A stretch of 64,000 nt of DNA, from assembly GCF_023554555.1 (NCBI RefSeq), contig NZ_JAMJWC010000001.1:1364001-1428000 (forward strand), written 5' to 3'. This stretch comes from Sphingobacterium sp. lm-10 (GTDB lineage Bacteria > Bacteroidota > Bacteroidia > Sphingobacteriales > Sphingobacteriaceae). The position numbers and the translations under genes were made by a program. The notes under the pieces are model-generated. The model did not search any database. It worked only from the letters and a program-made list of their open reading frames with translations, and was not told where the DNA came from. Below are positions 10,701-18,711 of the stretch, piece by piece; the first letter of the stretch is position 1; each line of letters begins with the position of its first letter.

Positions 10701-10929
10701 ACGTCATATCCTCTACACCATTGATCGCTTCCTCTATGGGAAGCAAAACGCTTTTAGCAACGGTTTCCGCATCTGCACCAGGATAGCTTAGCGACACCAC
10801 CACACTCGGTGGTGCAATTTCCGGAAATCGCGTAACCGGCAATAATTTCATTCCTACTAATCCGAGGATAACTAATACGATGGATACCACCGTAGCTAGT
10901 ACTGGACGTTCGACAAATATTTTAAGCAT
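7762..10929 (-). CDS. RND multidrug efflux pump, HAE1/AcrB type
   Basis: A 1,055-residue proton-driven inner-membrane pump with 12 predicted membrane helices and two large periplasmic loops. The start MLKIFVERPVLATVVSIVL is the typical first helix. Proton-relay residues are present: the double aspartate in AIGIVVDDAIVVVEAI (helix 4) and the lysine in LIGLLAKNAILIIEFA (helix 10). Length matches the hydrophobic/amphiphilic efflux-1 family. It is placed between the adaptor and the outer-membrane factor. Substrate cannot be deduced. No regulator gene is adjacent. Confidence 0.96.
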   Translation of the reverse strand: MLKIFVERPVLATVVSIVLVILGLVGMKLLPVTRFPEIAPPSVVVSLSYPGADAETVAKSVLLPIEEAINGVEDMTYIRSNASNSGAGTVTVFFKTGTNPDVASVNVQTRISRAISSIPAEVNEAGITTMPRQSGVIMTINLYSDHRDTVYDETFLQAYAQINLMRPLLRVDGVAQVSRLGARDYAMRLWLNPEKLALYNLVPQDVMKAISDQNFEMAPGKFGETSEEVFETVIRHKGRFSQPEQFENMVIKTNNDGSVLYLKDLARIEFGATNLNSDNKVDGNPGLTLNLTQTSGSNAHDIDVAVREVLEEQARSFPNGIKYEITYSVREQIDESISQVQHTLFEAFILVFIIVFIFLQDLRSTLIPAIAIPVSLVGTFFFLQMFGFSLNVLTMFALVLAIGIVVDDAIVVVEAIHQKMHSTGLKPKAATIRTMSEITGAILSITMVMAAVFLPVGFMEGPAGIFYRQFAYTLATAILISALNALTLSPALCALLLKAPKHEDAEGEHASIKKNKFAQYRDRFFTAFNTAFDRFTEKYIAAVKFLITHKTVAWVGLALISVIGLVLMSRSPKSFIPTEDDGFITYNLAMPPGASLARTTEVLRKADSILRKREDVLGMTTVSGFNALDGSASPAFAAGYINMLPHAERLGIKGIEAFMDTIRKDLSQIHEAQFTVFARPTVQGFGDFAGTELVLQDRMGGDIRDFNMIADTFINQLNTLPEIDNAYTTFKSNFPQYEVNIDVVKAKSLGVDVLDLMSTIRSYYARVQAGDFSRFGRQYRVYIQSDFDYRKDPESFNSIFVRNKAGEMVPINTLLTLEKDVGPETITRYNLYNAIAVNATPAPGYSSGDVMEAIEELAEAQLPGNYGFEWTGMSFEESQSGSQMIMIFALSILFVYFLLAAQYESYILPFAVLLSIPVGLVGVYATIGLVGLQNNIYVQVGLIMLIGLLAKNAILIIEFAVQERDKGLTIVDAAIMGARLRLRPILMTSLAFVAGLVPLMWSVGPSAIGNHSISFSAAGGMLSGVAFGIFVIPMLFIVFKTLDEKVRDKFKEEED

Positions 10930-10977
10930 AGATAGATGTTAGTGTAAAAGAATAAAGCAAGGAATTCTCCTCCCTAC

Positions 10978-12135
10978 TTATTTCTGAATAGGAATGATTG
11001 TGGAACCGTCGGTCAGCTTATCAAAGCCGCTTAACACCACGCGATCGCCTTCATCAACTCCTTCGGAGATAATGTAGTTGTCCTTACTTTTACCGCTGAC
11101 CACTACATTTTTACGTTGTACCTGATTGGAGCCATCTACTACATAGACAAACGTACGATCCTGCAACTCATTGGTCGCTAACTGAGGCACCTGCAATACC
11201 GCTTCTTTTACTTCTGCAATTTTAAGGGTACCACTACTTCCCGAACGGAGGATATTATCTTGGTTGATGAAGGTCGCCCGTAGTGATATAGCCCCCGTAC
11301 TCCGGTCTACCTGTCCGTTTACCGCGTCCACGACGCCTTTGATAGGGTACTCTTCGCCATCGGCAAGCATCAGCGTTACTTTAGGAAAAGTCAGTTTATT
11401 ATTTCTATTATACTCCCGGCCAGCTATACTGTCTTTTTTTGCCTGTGCTTTGGAAAAATAAAGAAAATCTGATTCGTTCATGGCGAAGTAAACATATACC
11501 TCCTGAATATCCGACAGGAACGTCAAAGGCTCTTTGTCTCCTTTCGTAACCAGGTTACCAATACGCTTAGGAATACGACCAATGTATCCGCTCACAGGTG
11601 CCGTAATTACGGTAAAATCTTTATTGATCTGTGCACTACGCACTGCCGCTTGAGCCTGTTGTAAGGTGGCTTGTGCTACTTCATAATCCGATTGTGCCGC
11701 CGAAAGTCGCACATCAGATATTACATCGTTGGCCACTAAAGGTTTAAGCCGATCGATTTCTAATTGGGCATTTTTTAATTGTGCTTTTGCCACTTCGGCA
11801 GTGGCAAGCATATTGTTCAAACTTTCCTGATAGGCCGATTGATCAACTCTAAATAATTTTTGCCCTTTCTGAACATAGGCGCCTTCATCGATATAAATTT
11901 CCTGCAATAAGCCTTCTACCTGCGGACGAACTTCGACGTTTACCTTACCTTCGATGGTTCCAAGGTATGTTTTTACAGTTACGGCATCACTTCGCTTTAC
12001 CTCATAAACAGGCAAAGCCAAAGCTTTCTCCCCTTTTTCCTTTTCTTTGGATTCGCTGTGGCTACAGCCTTCCAATAAAAAAATCGCACTAAAAAGTACG
12101 GCAATCCATTGTGGTCGAAACCAATTGTTTTTCAT
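10978..12135 (-). CDS. RND efflux periplasmic adaptor (membrane fusion protein)
   Basis: A 385-residue AcrA-family adaptor that bridges the pump and the outer-membrane factor. It starts at MKNNWFRPQW and carries a lipobox (IFLLEGC), so it is lipid-anchored. Domain order is usual: biotinyl-lipoyl segment (VEVRPQVEGLLQEIYIDEGAYVQKGQ), a coiled-coil hairpin rich in A and Q (residues about 100-165), then beta-barrel and membrane-proximal domains (VITAPVSGYIGRIP; GAISLRATF). First gene of the efflux operon. An alternative ATG three codons upstream (12144) is possible. Confidence 0.94.
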   Translation of the reverse strand: MKNNWFRPQWIAVLFSAIFLLEGCSHSESKEKEKGEKALALPVYEVKRSDAVTVKTYLGTIEGKVNVEVRPQVEGLLQEIYIDEGAYVQKGQKLFRVDQSAYQESLNNMLATAEVAKAQLKNAQLEIDRLKPLVANDVISDVRLSAAQSDYEVAQATLQQAQAAVRSAQINKDFTVITAPVSGYIGRIPKRIGNLVTKGDKEPLTFLSDIQEVYVYFAMNESDFLYFSKAQAKKDSIAGREYNRNNKLTFPKVTLMLADGEEYPIKGVVDAVNGQVDRSTGAISLRATFINQDNILRSGSSGTLKIAEVKEAVLQVPQLATNELQDRTFVYVVDGSNQVQRKNVVVSGKSKDNYIISEGVDEGDRVVLSGFDKLTDGSTIIPIQK

Positions 12136-12500
12136 TATTAGCATAGATGTGCTTTAGAAGTAACGTTTTTATTACAATTCAATCTACAAAACGTTAAAAT
12201 ACCTTCGAATGGTATGTTTAAATGAAAATTAACGCTATTTTAACGTATCAAATTGTTATTTTTACGTTCAGCATAAGAAGCAAACTCACTGATAATCAAT
12301 GAAATTTCATAAGTGCTGCGCTGCCTAATTAAATCTTGCAATAAAACACTATTTTTCGGGTAGATCATTTTGTGGCAACAAGATACGAATAACACGTAAT
12401 AAATTGGTCGGCTTTTTGTTTCATTGCATAGACAAATATTCCAAGAGATGCCGTCTACCGCTTTGTTTCTACGGTTTCTCACTTTCTTTAAAACTATAAA
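12136..12500. other. Divergent intergenic region, no gene seen
   Basis: This 365-bp AT-rich stretch separates the divergent efflux operon and the first L,D-transpeptidase gene, so it must hold both promoters. I found no perfect TAnnTTTG motif on either strand. An 80-codon minus-strand frame here has low-complexity, cysteine-rich composition and no family look, and I do not treat it as a gene. No regulator binding site is recognisable. Confidence 0.4.
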
Positions 12501-13553
12501 ATGGTTAAAAAATTATACAAAATTCAGGCTATCTTCTGCACATTATTATCCATCAGCATGCTGTTTTCCTGCCAGCAAAAAACTGCGGAAGAAAAGGCGG
12601 TATCCGATGCGGAAAAAAGGACAGCAGATTCCTTGGCACAGGTGAAAGCCGCAGAAGAAGAAGTCAGAAAACAACCATTAACAGCAGCAGATATCAACCT
12701 GACTAAAGATCTGGAATACGACAAGCATACCTTGGAAGATACTTATCCTTACGAGGATACGGTTAGAGTATTTCAATGGGATAAAATCAAAGAACGATTG
12801 GCAGATGTGGAGAATTTTCAGCGCATGCCGCACCAGTACGCGGTGCTTCAAAATCACCGAAACAAAAATAAGGAAGCTCCTTTAGTGAAGAACTGGAAAA
12901 GGAATGCCTACAAACGGGTAGCTGATTCTTTAGGTACGGAACGTTGGCAAGGTGTGCCATTATATGCTACTGGGGAACACGATGCTCCGGTGATTTATGG
13001 TCGGGATGGCCACCTGGTGATTGTGACGAGTAACGATACGACAGATATGATGGAAATCGAAGGCATTTCCTTGCCGGGTAAGTTTGATGTACCGAAAAGG
13101 TATGTCAAAACCTTAGGCGATACGGTTGTTTTTGACCGTGTAGTGGTGGTAGATGTCACCAATCAAAATGTCTCTACATTCCAAAAGACAGATAAAGGTG
13201 CCTGGAAAGTATTAAGTATGAATCCGGCTACCAGTGGTATGCACAAACCTCCATTTTCTACGGAAACACCTTTGGGAGTATATGTAGTACAAGAAAAGAA
13301 GGAAAAAATGATGTTCCTGAAGGATGGTACTTCAAGCATACAGGGGTTTGCGCCATACGCGACCAGATTCTGTAATGGGGGTTATATTCACGGTGTGCCT
13401 GTTAATAATCCCAAAGGTAAAATTGTGGAATATAGCTGGTCCTTAGGAACCGTTCCTCGATCCCATATGTGTGTTAGAAATGCGTCTTCACATGCCAAAT
13501 TTGTGTACGATTGGACGAAAACTTTATCGTCTCTCATTATTGTAATTGAGTAG
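12501..13553 (+). CDS. L,D-transpeptidase, YkuD domain lipoprotein
   Basis: A 350-residue cell-envelope enzyme predicted to cross-link peptidoglycan (or attach proteins) through an acyl-enzyme cysteine. The start carries a lipobox (SISMLFSC) followed by a charged linker with E/K/A-rich helix. The YkuD catalytic block is C-terminal: GYIHGVPVNNPKG, then SLGTVPRSHMCVRN with C324 as nucleophile and a histidine eight residues into the IHG motif. Early part (residues 60-190) has no family I recognise and may bind the substrate. A second, different transpeptidase follows 97 bp downstream, so the pair may share a role in wall maintenance. Confidence 0.88.
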   Translation: MVKKLYKIQAIFCTLLSISMLFSCQQKTAEEKAVSDAEKRTADSLAQVKAAEEEVRKQPLTAADINLTKDLEYDKHTLEDTYPYEDTVRVFQWDKIKERLADVENFQRMPHQYAVLQNHRNKNKEAPLVKNWKRNAYKRVADSLGTERWQGVPLYATGEHDAPVIYGRDGHLVIVTSNDTTDMMEIEGISLPGKFDVPKRYVKTLGDTVVFDRVVVVDVTNQNVSTFQKTDKGAWKVLSMNPATSGMHKPPFSTETPLGVYVVQEKKEKMMFLKDGTSSIQGFAPYATRFCNGGYIHGVPVNNPKGKIVEYSWSLGTVPRSHMCVRNASSHAKFVYDWTKTLSSLIIVIE

Positions 13554-13591
13554 TTTGACATAATTTAACATATTCGTAACACCTTTATTAC

Positions 13592-13599
13592 TAGATTTG
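13592..13599 (+). promoter_or_regulatory. Bacteroidota -7 promoter element (TAGATTTG)
   Basis: TAGATTTG fits TAnnTTTG and lies 51 bp before the start of the second L,D-transpeptidase gene, just before the 21-bp tandem duplication. It suggests that gene has its own promoter in addition to possible read-through from the upstream transpeptidase gene. No good -33 element at 19-20 bp spacing is seen. Confidence 0.45.
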
Positions 13600-13608
13600 T
13601 GAATTCAT

Positions 13609-13650
13609 AAAAAAAGGGAAGAAGGGATTAAAAAAAGGGAAGAAGGGATT
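13609..13650 (+). repeat. Perfect 21-bp tandem duplication directly before a start codon
   Basis: Positions 13609-13629 and 13630-13650 are identical: seven A, then GGGAAGAAGGGATT. The second copy abuts the ATG at 13651. Each copy carries a purine-rich GGGAAG stretch that could act as a ribosome binding site, so the duplication changes the leader and the number of potential binding sites. Perfect identity suggests a recent duplication. Confidence 0.9.
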
Positions 13651-14445
13651 ATGAGGAAGATTTTTTTTGGAATTTTGGCGTTTGTATCGATGATTTTTAT
13701 TGCATTCGCCAGCTTTAAAGACCGATATGTTGAACAATTTAATAAGCAAATAACCGCCATAGACGTAGCAAAACCTGATCCATTTGATCAAATTCGTTCT
13801 TTGTATGATAGTTTGCATGTAGATAGTATCCTGAGTTATCAAGCCTTTGAAGAAGCGATGTATGGTTACGAGTCTATGGCTCACCGCAGCAAAAAGAACC
13901 TAATCACCGTAATCGATTTTACATTGCCGTCTACCGCAAAGCGGTTGTACGTAATCGATCTTAAAAATAAAAAACTACTCCATCATACCGTAGTAGCTCA
14001 CGGTCGTAATACTGGTGAGAACTATGCTACTAATTTTTCTAATAAACACGGATCCTTTCAAAGTTCATTAGGCTTCTATGTTACTGCCGAAACTTACCAG
14101 GGAGGCAATGGCTATTCTTTACGTCTGGATGGTTTAGAAAAAGGAATCAATGATCAGGCTCGTGCTCGCGCTATCGTGATGCATGGCGCAGATTACTGCA
14201 ACGTTAATCTGGCAAAAAGCATGGGAAGATTAGGCCGTTCTTATGGCTGCCCTGCGTTACCGCGGGAAATCAATGCAGCAGTAATTAATACCATTAAAGG
14301 GGGCTCTATGCTTTACATCTATGCCAACAATAAGAATTACATGGCGAGCAGTACCATTCTAAAAACCAAAACAGCCTCCAAAACCATGCTAGCACAGCAC
14401 GATGAGGTCGAGCATACGGCTGCACCTACTGTCGTATTGAATTAA
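13651..14445 (+). CDS. Murein L,D-transpeptidase catalytic domain protein
   Basis: A 264-residue envelope protein with an N-terminal signal segment (MRKIFFGILAFVSMIFIAFASF) and a C-terminal L,D-transpeptidase catalytic domain of the short family. The active-site block reads MHGADYCN (H178), then RLGRSYGCPALP with C200 as the likely nucleophile. It is not homologous at the N-terminus to the upstream YkuD lipoprotein, so this is not a simple gene duplication. Start chosen at the ATG immediately after the 21-bp duplication. Function: peptidoglycan cross-linking or recycling in the periplasm, inferred from the family. Confidence 0.87.
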   Translation: MRKIFFGILAFVSMIFIAFASFKDRYVEQFNKQITAIDVAKPDPFDQIRSLYDSLHVDSILSYQAFEEAMYGYESMAHRSKKNLITVIDFTLPSTAKRLYVIDLKNKKLLHHTVVAHGRNTGENYATNFSNKHGSFQSSLGFYVTAETYQGGNGYSLRLDGLEKGINDQARARAIVMHGADYCNVNLAKSMGRLGRSYGCPALPREINAAVINTIKGGSMLYIYANNKNYMASSTILKTKTASKTMLAQHDEVEHTAAPTVVLN

Positions 14446-14454
14446 TAAAATATA

Positions 14455-15219
14455 CTAGATTTCGATCTGTAAACCGTCGTATGCTAAAGATACATGAGGA
14501 GGCAACTCCGACTGTATCTCAGCATGTCGGCCAAAACGATGACTGATATGCGTAAGGTAGGTCTGTTTTGGCGCCACACGAGCTACCACAGCTAAAGCTT
14601 CTTCTAGCGTGAGATGTGAAATATGCGGTTCTCGCTGTAATGCATTAAGCACTAGCACCTCCACCCCATCCAATAAATTGTATGACTCTTCAGATATCGT
14701 CTTTGCATCAGTCACGTAGGCGAAGTTATTAATCCGAAAGCCCATCACAGGCATACGATGATGCATGACCTCTATGGGCGTCACCTGCTTACCAAATAAA
14801 TCGAACGGTTTTGCGGCTTCGATCTCCTGGAGTTCCAACTGCGGAACACCCGGATATTTATGGTCGGAAAAGGCGTAATAAAACTCTCTGCGAAGCGCAT
14901 CGTGGGAGATCGTAGTACCGAAAATAGGAATAGATTCCTGCTGTAAGTAATTGAAAGCCCGTACATCATCCATTCCGGCTATATGATCTTTGTGCGAATG
15001 AGTAATGAGCACTGCATCGAGGCGCTGCACTTTCTCTCTTAGCATTTGTGTCCGAAAATCCGGGCCAGTATCTACCACAATTTGGTGGCCACCATAAGCG
15101 ATTAATATGGAAGAACGCAAACGTTTATCCTTACTATCTTCCGATGAGCATACATGACAATGACAACCAATCATCGGCACACCTTGAGAGGTACCAGTTC
15201 CTAAAAATGTAACTTTCAA
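14455..15219 (-). CDS. MBL-fold metallo-hydrolase, PhnP-like
   Basis: A 254-residue metallo-beta-lactamase-fold hydrolase. The dinuclear metal motif is H74-S-H76-K-D78-H79, with a later histidine in VMHHRMP and in THISHRFG. The early GCHCHVC cluster (C19, C21, C24) matches the extra structural zinc site of PhnP, a cyclic ribose phosphate phosphodiesterase, so a cyclic phosphodiester is a reasonable substrate guess. No phn genes are nearby, so a role in phosphonate use is not supported. Convergent with the transpeptidase gene, 9 bp apart. Confidence 0.85.
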   Translation of the reverse strand: MKVTFLGTGTSQGVPMIGCHCHVCSSEDSKDKRLRSSILIAYGGHQIVVDTGPDFRTQMLREKVQRLDAVLITHSHKDHIAGMDDVRAFNYLQQESIPIFGTTISHDALRREFYYAFSDHKYPGVPQLELQEIEAAKPFDLFGKQVTPIEVMHHRMPVMGFRINNFAYVTDAKTISEESYNLLDGVEVLVLNALQREPHISHLTLEEALAVVARVAPKQTYLTHISHRFGRHAEIQSELPPHVSLAYDGLQIEI

Positions 15220-15398
15220 ATTATTGATCGATTTGTTGTGTTATGTATAGCAAAATTTGCTCTCGCACGCTGATCTATTGTTGATAAACTAATCGGGATG
15301 CTCTGTTAAGTCATATGCTCTTATTTCATAAGCACATCAGATCACGTTTTACCGTCTATCAAGTTAAGAATGATTCCGGTAACATCAAAGCGCAGACC

Positions 15399-16394
15399 TT
15401 ATTTCTGAAACCAGATTTTATCCATATAGTTTTGAATAAAACCTGATCCGTAGGCTACGAGTTGCACATAAGCAGCAGGTACGGACTGTAGCGCGACGGA
15501 AAGATCTTTGGTCGCTTTTAACGCATGTGCAAATAAGGCAAAGGTATATATTAACAATAAAGCATATCCTAGATAAGCAATTTGCACAAACAGTGTGATA
15601 CCACCGTAGGTCAATACGTTGAGTAACGTGAGCATGGCTATAGCCACCAATCCAATAACAAATCCTGCCGGCAAGGCATGTACCCATTTTAACTCTGTGG
15701 GATAGATCTTGTAAATATCAATCCTGCCTTTACCAAACTGATACGTTTGTCTAAAAAATTGAGATAGGTCCGTCCTTCTTTTATGGTACACTAATGCTTT
15801 AGGAATCAAACCTACATGAAAGCCTTCGGCAATCATCCGGATACTGAATTCAATATCTTCTGAACGTCTCGAAAGTCGAAAGCCCTTAGTCTGTTCCCAT
15901 ACCGCACGAGAAATGCCCATGTTGAAGCTGCGGGGATGAAACGGACCAATATGCTTTTTATTTCCGCGTATCCCACCCGTGGTAAGTGGAGAAGTCATAG
16001 TATAACTGATCGCTTTCTGCATACTAGAGAAGGAAGCATGAGCACCATCTGGACCGCCAAAAGCATCCAACTGTTGCTCTAACAGGCCTGCCGCTACTTC
16101 TTGAAGATAGTGTACAGGTACTATCACATCAGAATCTAGCACAATAAAAAAATCTCCTTTTGCCTTTTGGAATCCATAATTCCGGGCAAAACCCTGTCCT
16201 GTGTTTTCGGTGAGGAAATAATGAACATCTAGGCGATCACTAAACGCTTCCACAATATCATTGGCCTGGATCCTAGAGCCGTCCTCTACCACAATGACCT
16301 CAAAGTCACGGTACTGTTGTTGCGTTAATGATTGCAACAGCTCATGGATCTCCTGCGGCCTATTGTAAAGTGGTATAATGATAGAAAAGAACAT
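15399..16394 (-). CDS. Family 2 glycosyltransferase with C-terminal membrane helices
   Basis: A 331-residue GT2 enzyme. The GT-A fold is shown by FSIIIPLYNRPQEI, VVEDGS, the DxD-type motif VLDSDV (about residues 107-112) and the later acidic motif RRSEDIEF. Three hydrophobic segments near the C-terminus anchor it to the inner membrane. It starts at the base after the stop of the upstream GT2 gene (start 16394, upstream end 16395), so the two are co-translated. They probably act together on a lipid-linked glycan, but donor and acceptor cannot be read from sequence. Confidence 0.88.
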   Translation of the reverse strand: MFFSIIIPLYNRPQEIHELLQSLTQQQYRDFEVIVVEDGSRIQANDIVEAFSDRLDVHYFLTENTGQGFARNYGFQKAKGDFFIVLDSDVIVPVHYLQEVAAGLLEQQLDAFGGPDGAHASFSSMQKAISYTMTSPLTTGGIRGNKKHIGPFHPRSFNMGISRAVWEQTKGFRLSRRSEDIEFSIRMIAEGFHVGLIPKALVYHKRRTDLSQFFRQTYQFGKGRIDIYKIYPTELKWVHALPAGFVIGLVAIAMLTLLNVLTYGGITLFVQIAYLGYALLLIYTFALFAHALKATKDLSVALQSVPAAYVQLVAYGSGFIQNYMDKIWFQK

Positions 16395-17360
16395 TTATAT
16401 AACTTGTTCGATATGGTATTTATTCCGATCGGATCCATTACGGGATACCAACTCCGCTATAAATCCTGTCAGAAATAACTGAGTTCCCAAAATAATCGCA
16501 ACCAATGATAGATAGAATAATGGTTGATCGGTGATGTTTCGATAAGGCGTGGAATTGGCAATGCTGGCTAACTTATCGAAAATAAGGTACAGTGTGATAA
16601 CGAACCCGACCAAGAAGCTCAACACGCCAATCGGCCCGAAGAAGTGCATAGGTCGTTTGGCAAACTTACCCACAAAAAAGATAGAAGCCAGATCTAAAAA
16701 GCCTTTTATAAAGCGACCTGGACCAAACTTGGTTGTACCGTATTTGCGCGGATAGTGCTGCACGATCTGCTCCTGAATTTTTCTAAATCCCGCCCACTTT
16801 GCCAATACCGGAATATACCGATGCATTTCCCCATAAACCTCAATGCTCTTCACTACCTCTTTACGATAGGCTTTTAGGCCGCAATTAAAGTCGTGGAGAT
16901 TATGTATACCCGACATTTTGCGCGTAACAGCGTTGAACAATTTGGTAGGAATGGTCTTGGAGGGAGGATCGTGACGCTTTTGTTTCCAACCGGATACCAG
17001 GTCTGCACCTTTGGTAATACGATCGTACAGCTCGGGAATCTCATCCGGACTGTCTTGCAGATCTGCATCCATCGTAATGACTACCTCTCCTTCTGCGGCG
17101 GCAAAGCCCACATTCAGCGCTGCTGACTTACCATAGTTACGACGGAACCGAATACCGGTAATGTTTGGGTTCACTTCTTTCAGCTGTGTGATCGTTTTCC
17201 ATGATCGGTCTGTACTCCCATCGTCGATCAGAATAATTTCGTACGCATAATGATGCTGCACCATGACTCTGTCGATCCAAGCCGTAAGTTCCGGCAAGGA
17301 TTCTTCTTCATTATATAGTGGTACAACCACCGAAATATCTACGCGCACAGGATTTAACAT
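16395..17360 (-). CDS. Family 2 glycosyltransferase, DPM1/GtrB-like
   Basis: A 321-residue GT2 enzyme of the polyprenyl-phosphate glycosyltransferase group. The catalytic motifs are DISVVVPLYNEEESLPEL, IDDGSTDRSW, TMDADLQDSPDEIP and a QHYPRKYGTTKF segment. Two membrane helices lie near the C-terminus (about 230-255 and 280-305), as in GtrB/ArnC proteins, which charge undecaprenyl or dolichyl phosphate with a sugar at the inner membrane. Co-translated with the next GT2 gene. The DUF4199 gene lies 39 bp upstream and may be in the same operon. Confidence 0.9.
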   Translation of the reverse strand: MLNPVRVDISVVVPLYNEEESLPELTAWIDRVMVQHHYAYEIILIDDGSTDRSWKTITQLKEVNPNITGIRFRRNYGKSAALNVGFAAAEGEVVITMDADLQDSPDEIPELYDRITKGADLVSGWKQKRHDPPSKTIPTKLFNAVTRKMSGIHNLHDFNCGLKAYRKEVVKSIEVYGEMHRYIPVLAKWAGFRKIQEQIVQHYPRKYGTTKFGPGRFIKGFLDLASIFFVGKFAKRPMHFFGPIGVLSFLVGFVITLYLIFDKLASIANSTPYRNITDQPLFYLSLVAIILGTQLFLTGFIAELVSRNGSDRNKYHIEQVI

Positions 17361-17399
17361 CTAGCAGAATAAATTGTATAGACAGAACGAAACAAGCAC

Positions 17400-18023
17400 C
17401 TAATTTTTAGGCTCTTGTGGATCTTGCCAAGGATGCGCGTTATCAGCGGGCACATCAATAAAGATCGGTTTCTCCTTTTTGAAAATGGCTGCCAAAATTA
17501 AGGCAAGAATAAAATACATAATCAACGATACTGCTAAAGCTTGCACCAGATTAACAAAAGAAAATGTGTATAAACCTTCTTTTTGCAATTCTAGTTGTTC
17601 TACAGTGGCGTCAATCTGTTCATCTGGAAAACCCATCGATTCTAACGACTCAATGGAGTTATTCATCATGTTATCAATCGCACGCTCTTCCAAAGAAGGC
17701 ATGACGCGACTTACAATCTTAGAACCTACGGTAGATAATACCACCGATACGGCCAACATAATAAAGATATGACTCAGGGCTGTACGGAAATCCCAATATC
17801 CGCCAACCATGCGACGGAGTCGAACGGCCAAAAGACAAGTAATCACCAATGGCACTACGTATACCAATAAAATACTCACAAAAGAAACCGTCATGATGCC
17901 ACTCGCATTTGCACCAATGATGAGCGTGATAATGGCCAATACGAAACTTATTACACCCAGGATAACGCCATAGATGGCGGCTTGTTTCTTTAGATCGGTT
18001 GATTCCACCTGTATACTGTCCAT
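17400..18023 (-). CDS. DUF4199 membrane protein
   Basis: A 207-residue integral membrane protein of the DUF4199 family, common in Bacteroidota and of unknown function. Four hydrophobic segments are visible (about residues 15-38, 44-64, 84-104, 160-182) around a central soluble helix rich in E and M (residues 110-150). The pattern RMVGGYWDFRTAL between helices 2 and 3 is typical of the family. It is encoded between an acidic hypothetical protein (10 bp upstream) and a GT2 glycosyltransferase, an arrangement that suggests a link to envelope glycan synthesis. Confidence 0.82.
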   Translation of the reverse strand: MDSIQVESTDLKKQAAIYGVILGVISFVLAIITLIIGANASGIMTVSFVSILLVYVVPLVITCLLAVRLRRMVGGYWDFRTALSHIFIMLAVSVVLSTVGSKIVSRVMPSLEERAIDNMMNNSIESLESMGFPDEQIDATVEQLELQKEGLYTFSFVNLVQALAVSLIMYFILALILAAIFKKEKPIFIDVPADNAHPWQDPQEPKN

Positions 18024-18033
18024 AAAAATAGTT

Positions 18034-18702
18034 TTAGTTGTTGAATTGAATAATCAGTTGGTAAATAGCCAAATCTAACGATTTGCGATCACTTTGTTCC
18101 AAAAATTCTGTAATAGCAGCCTCATCAGGACGTGGTTCTGCAAAAAAGGACATCAATGGATAAAACATATCTTTAATTTCTTCTTCTACATCAATCTTAG
18201 CCGCTACTTTAGCAATTTCCGCAAAGCTGCTTTCTACCAAAATCTGGTTCTTAATCACCTCTTCATAAATGCGATGCTCATCCTGGAACTCATCTTCTTC
18301 TACCAACAAAAATTCTTTTAGATAATCATCCAAAGATGGCTCTACCTCAGCGTCTTCACACTCTCGCAGATAAAGTAATACATTCAGCAATTCGCTACCG
18401 CGATCCAATGTATCTTCTTCAATAGCTTCCCACTCTTCAGAATCCAGATAATCTTCTTCCAGTTTCTGTACATCTTCTGAAAAGAAGTTGATCATCAATA
18501 GATCAAATACATACTCTCGTAATTCTTCAAACCGAGGATTATTATCAAATGCTTCGTCCAATTTGGAAACTTTGTCCATAAATGGAAGGTCAGCATCAAA
18601 AGTAAGGGTCAGCTCTGATTCTATGGTCTTAAAATCTTGCTCTTCTACAGTACCATAAAACTGTAAAGCATTGTGCAAGGCATTATTTACATTTGCATCC
18701 AT
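18034..18702 (-). CDS. Acidic hypothetical protein
   Basis: A 222-residue soluble protein with no family I recognise. It is strongly acidic (many D/E, for example KLEEDYLDSEEWEAIEEDTLD) and mostly helical, with no signal peptide or membrane segment. It lies 10 bp upstream of the DUF4199 gene and 9 bp downstream of the dihydroorotase-like gene, on the same strand, so all belong to one likely operon with the two glycosyltransferases. Cytoplasmic location is inferred. Confidence 0.75.
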   Translation of the reverse strand: MDANVNNALHNALQFYGTVEEQDFKTIESELTLTFDADLPFMDKVSKLDEAFDNNPRFEELREYVFDLLMINFFSEDVQKLEEDYLDSEEWEAIEEDTLDRGSELLNVLLYLRECEDAEVEPSLDDYLKEFLLVEEDEFQDEHRIYEEVIKNQILVESSFAEIAKVAAKIDVEEEIKDMFYPLMSFFAEPRPDEAAITEFLEQSDRKSLDLAIYQLIIQFNN

Positions 18703-18711
18703 ATCAATGTA

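Noticed and set aside
12240..12482. 80-codon minus-strand open frame in the efflux/transpeptidase gap
   Set aside because: Low-complexity, cysteine-rich composition, no start context and no family look.
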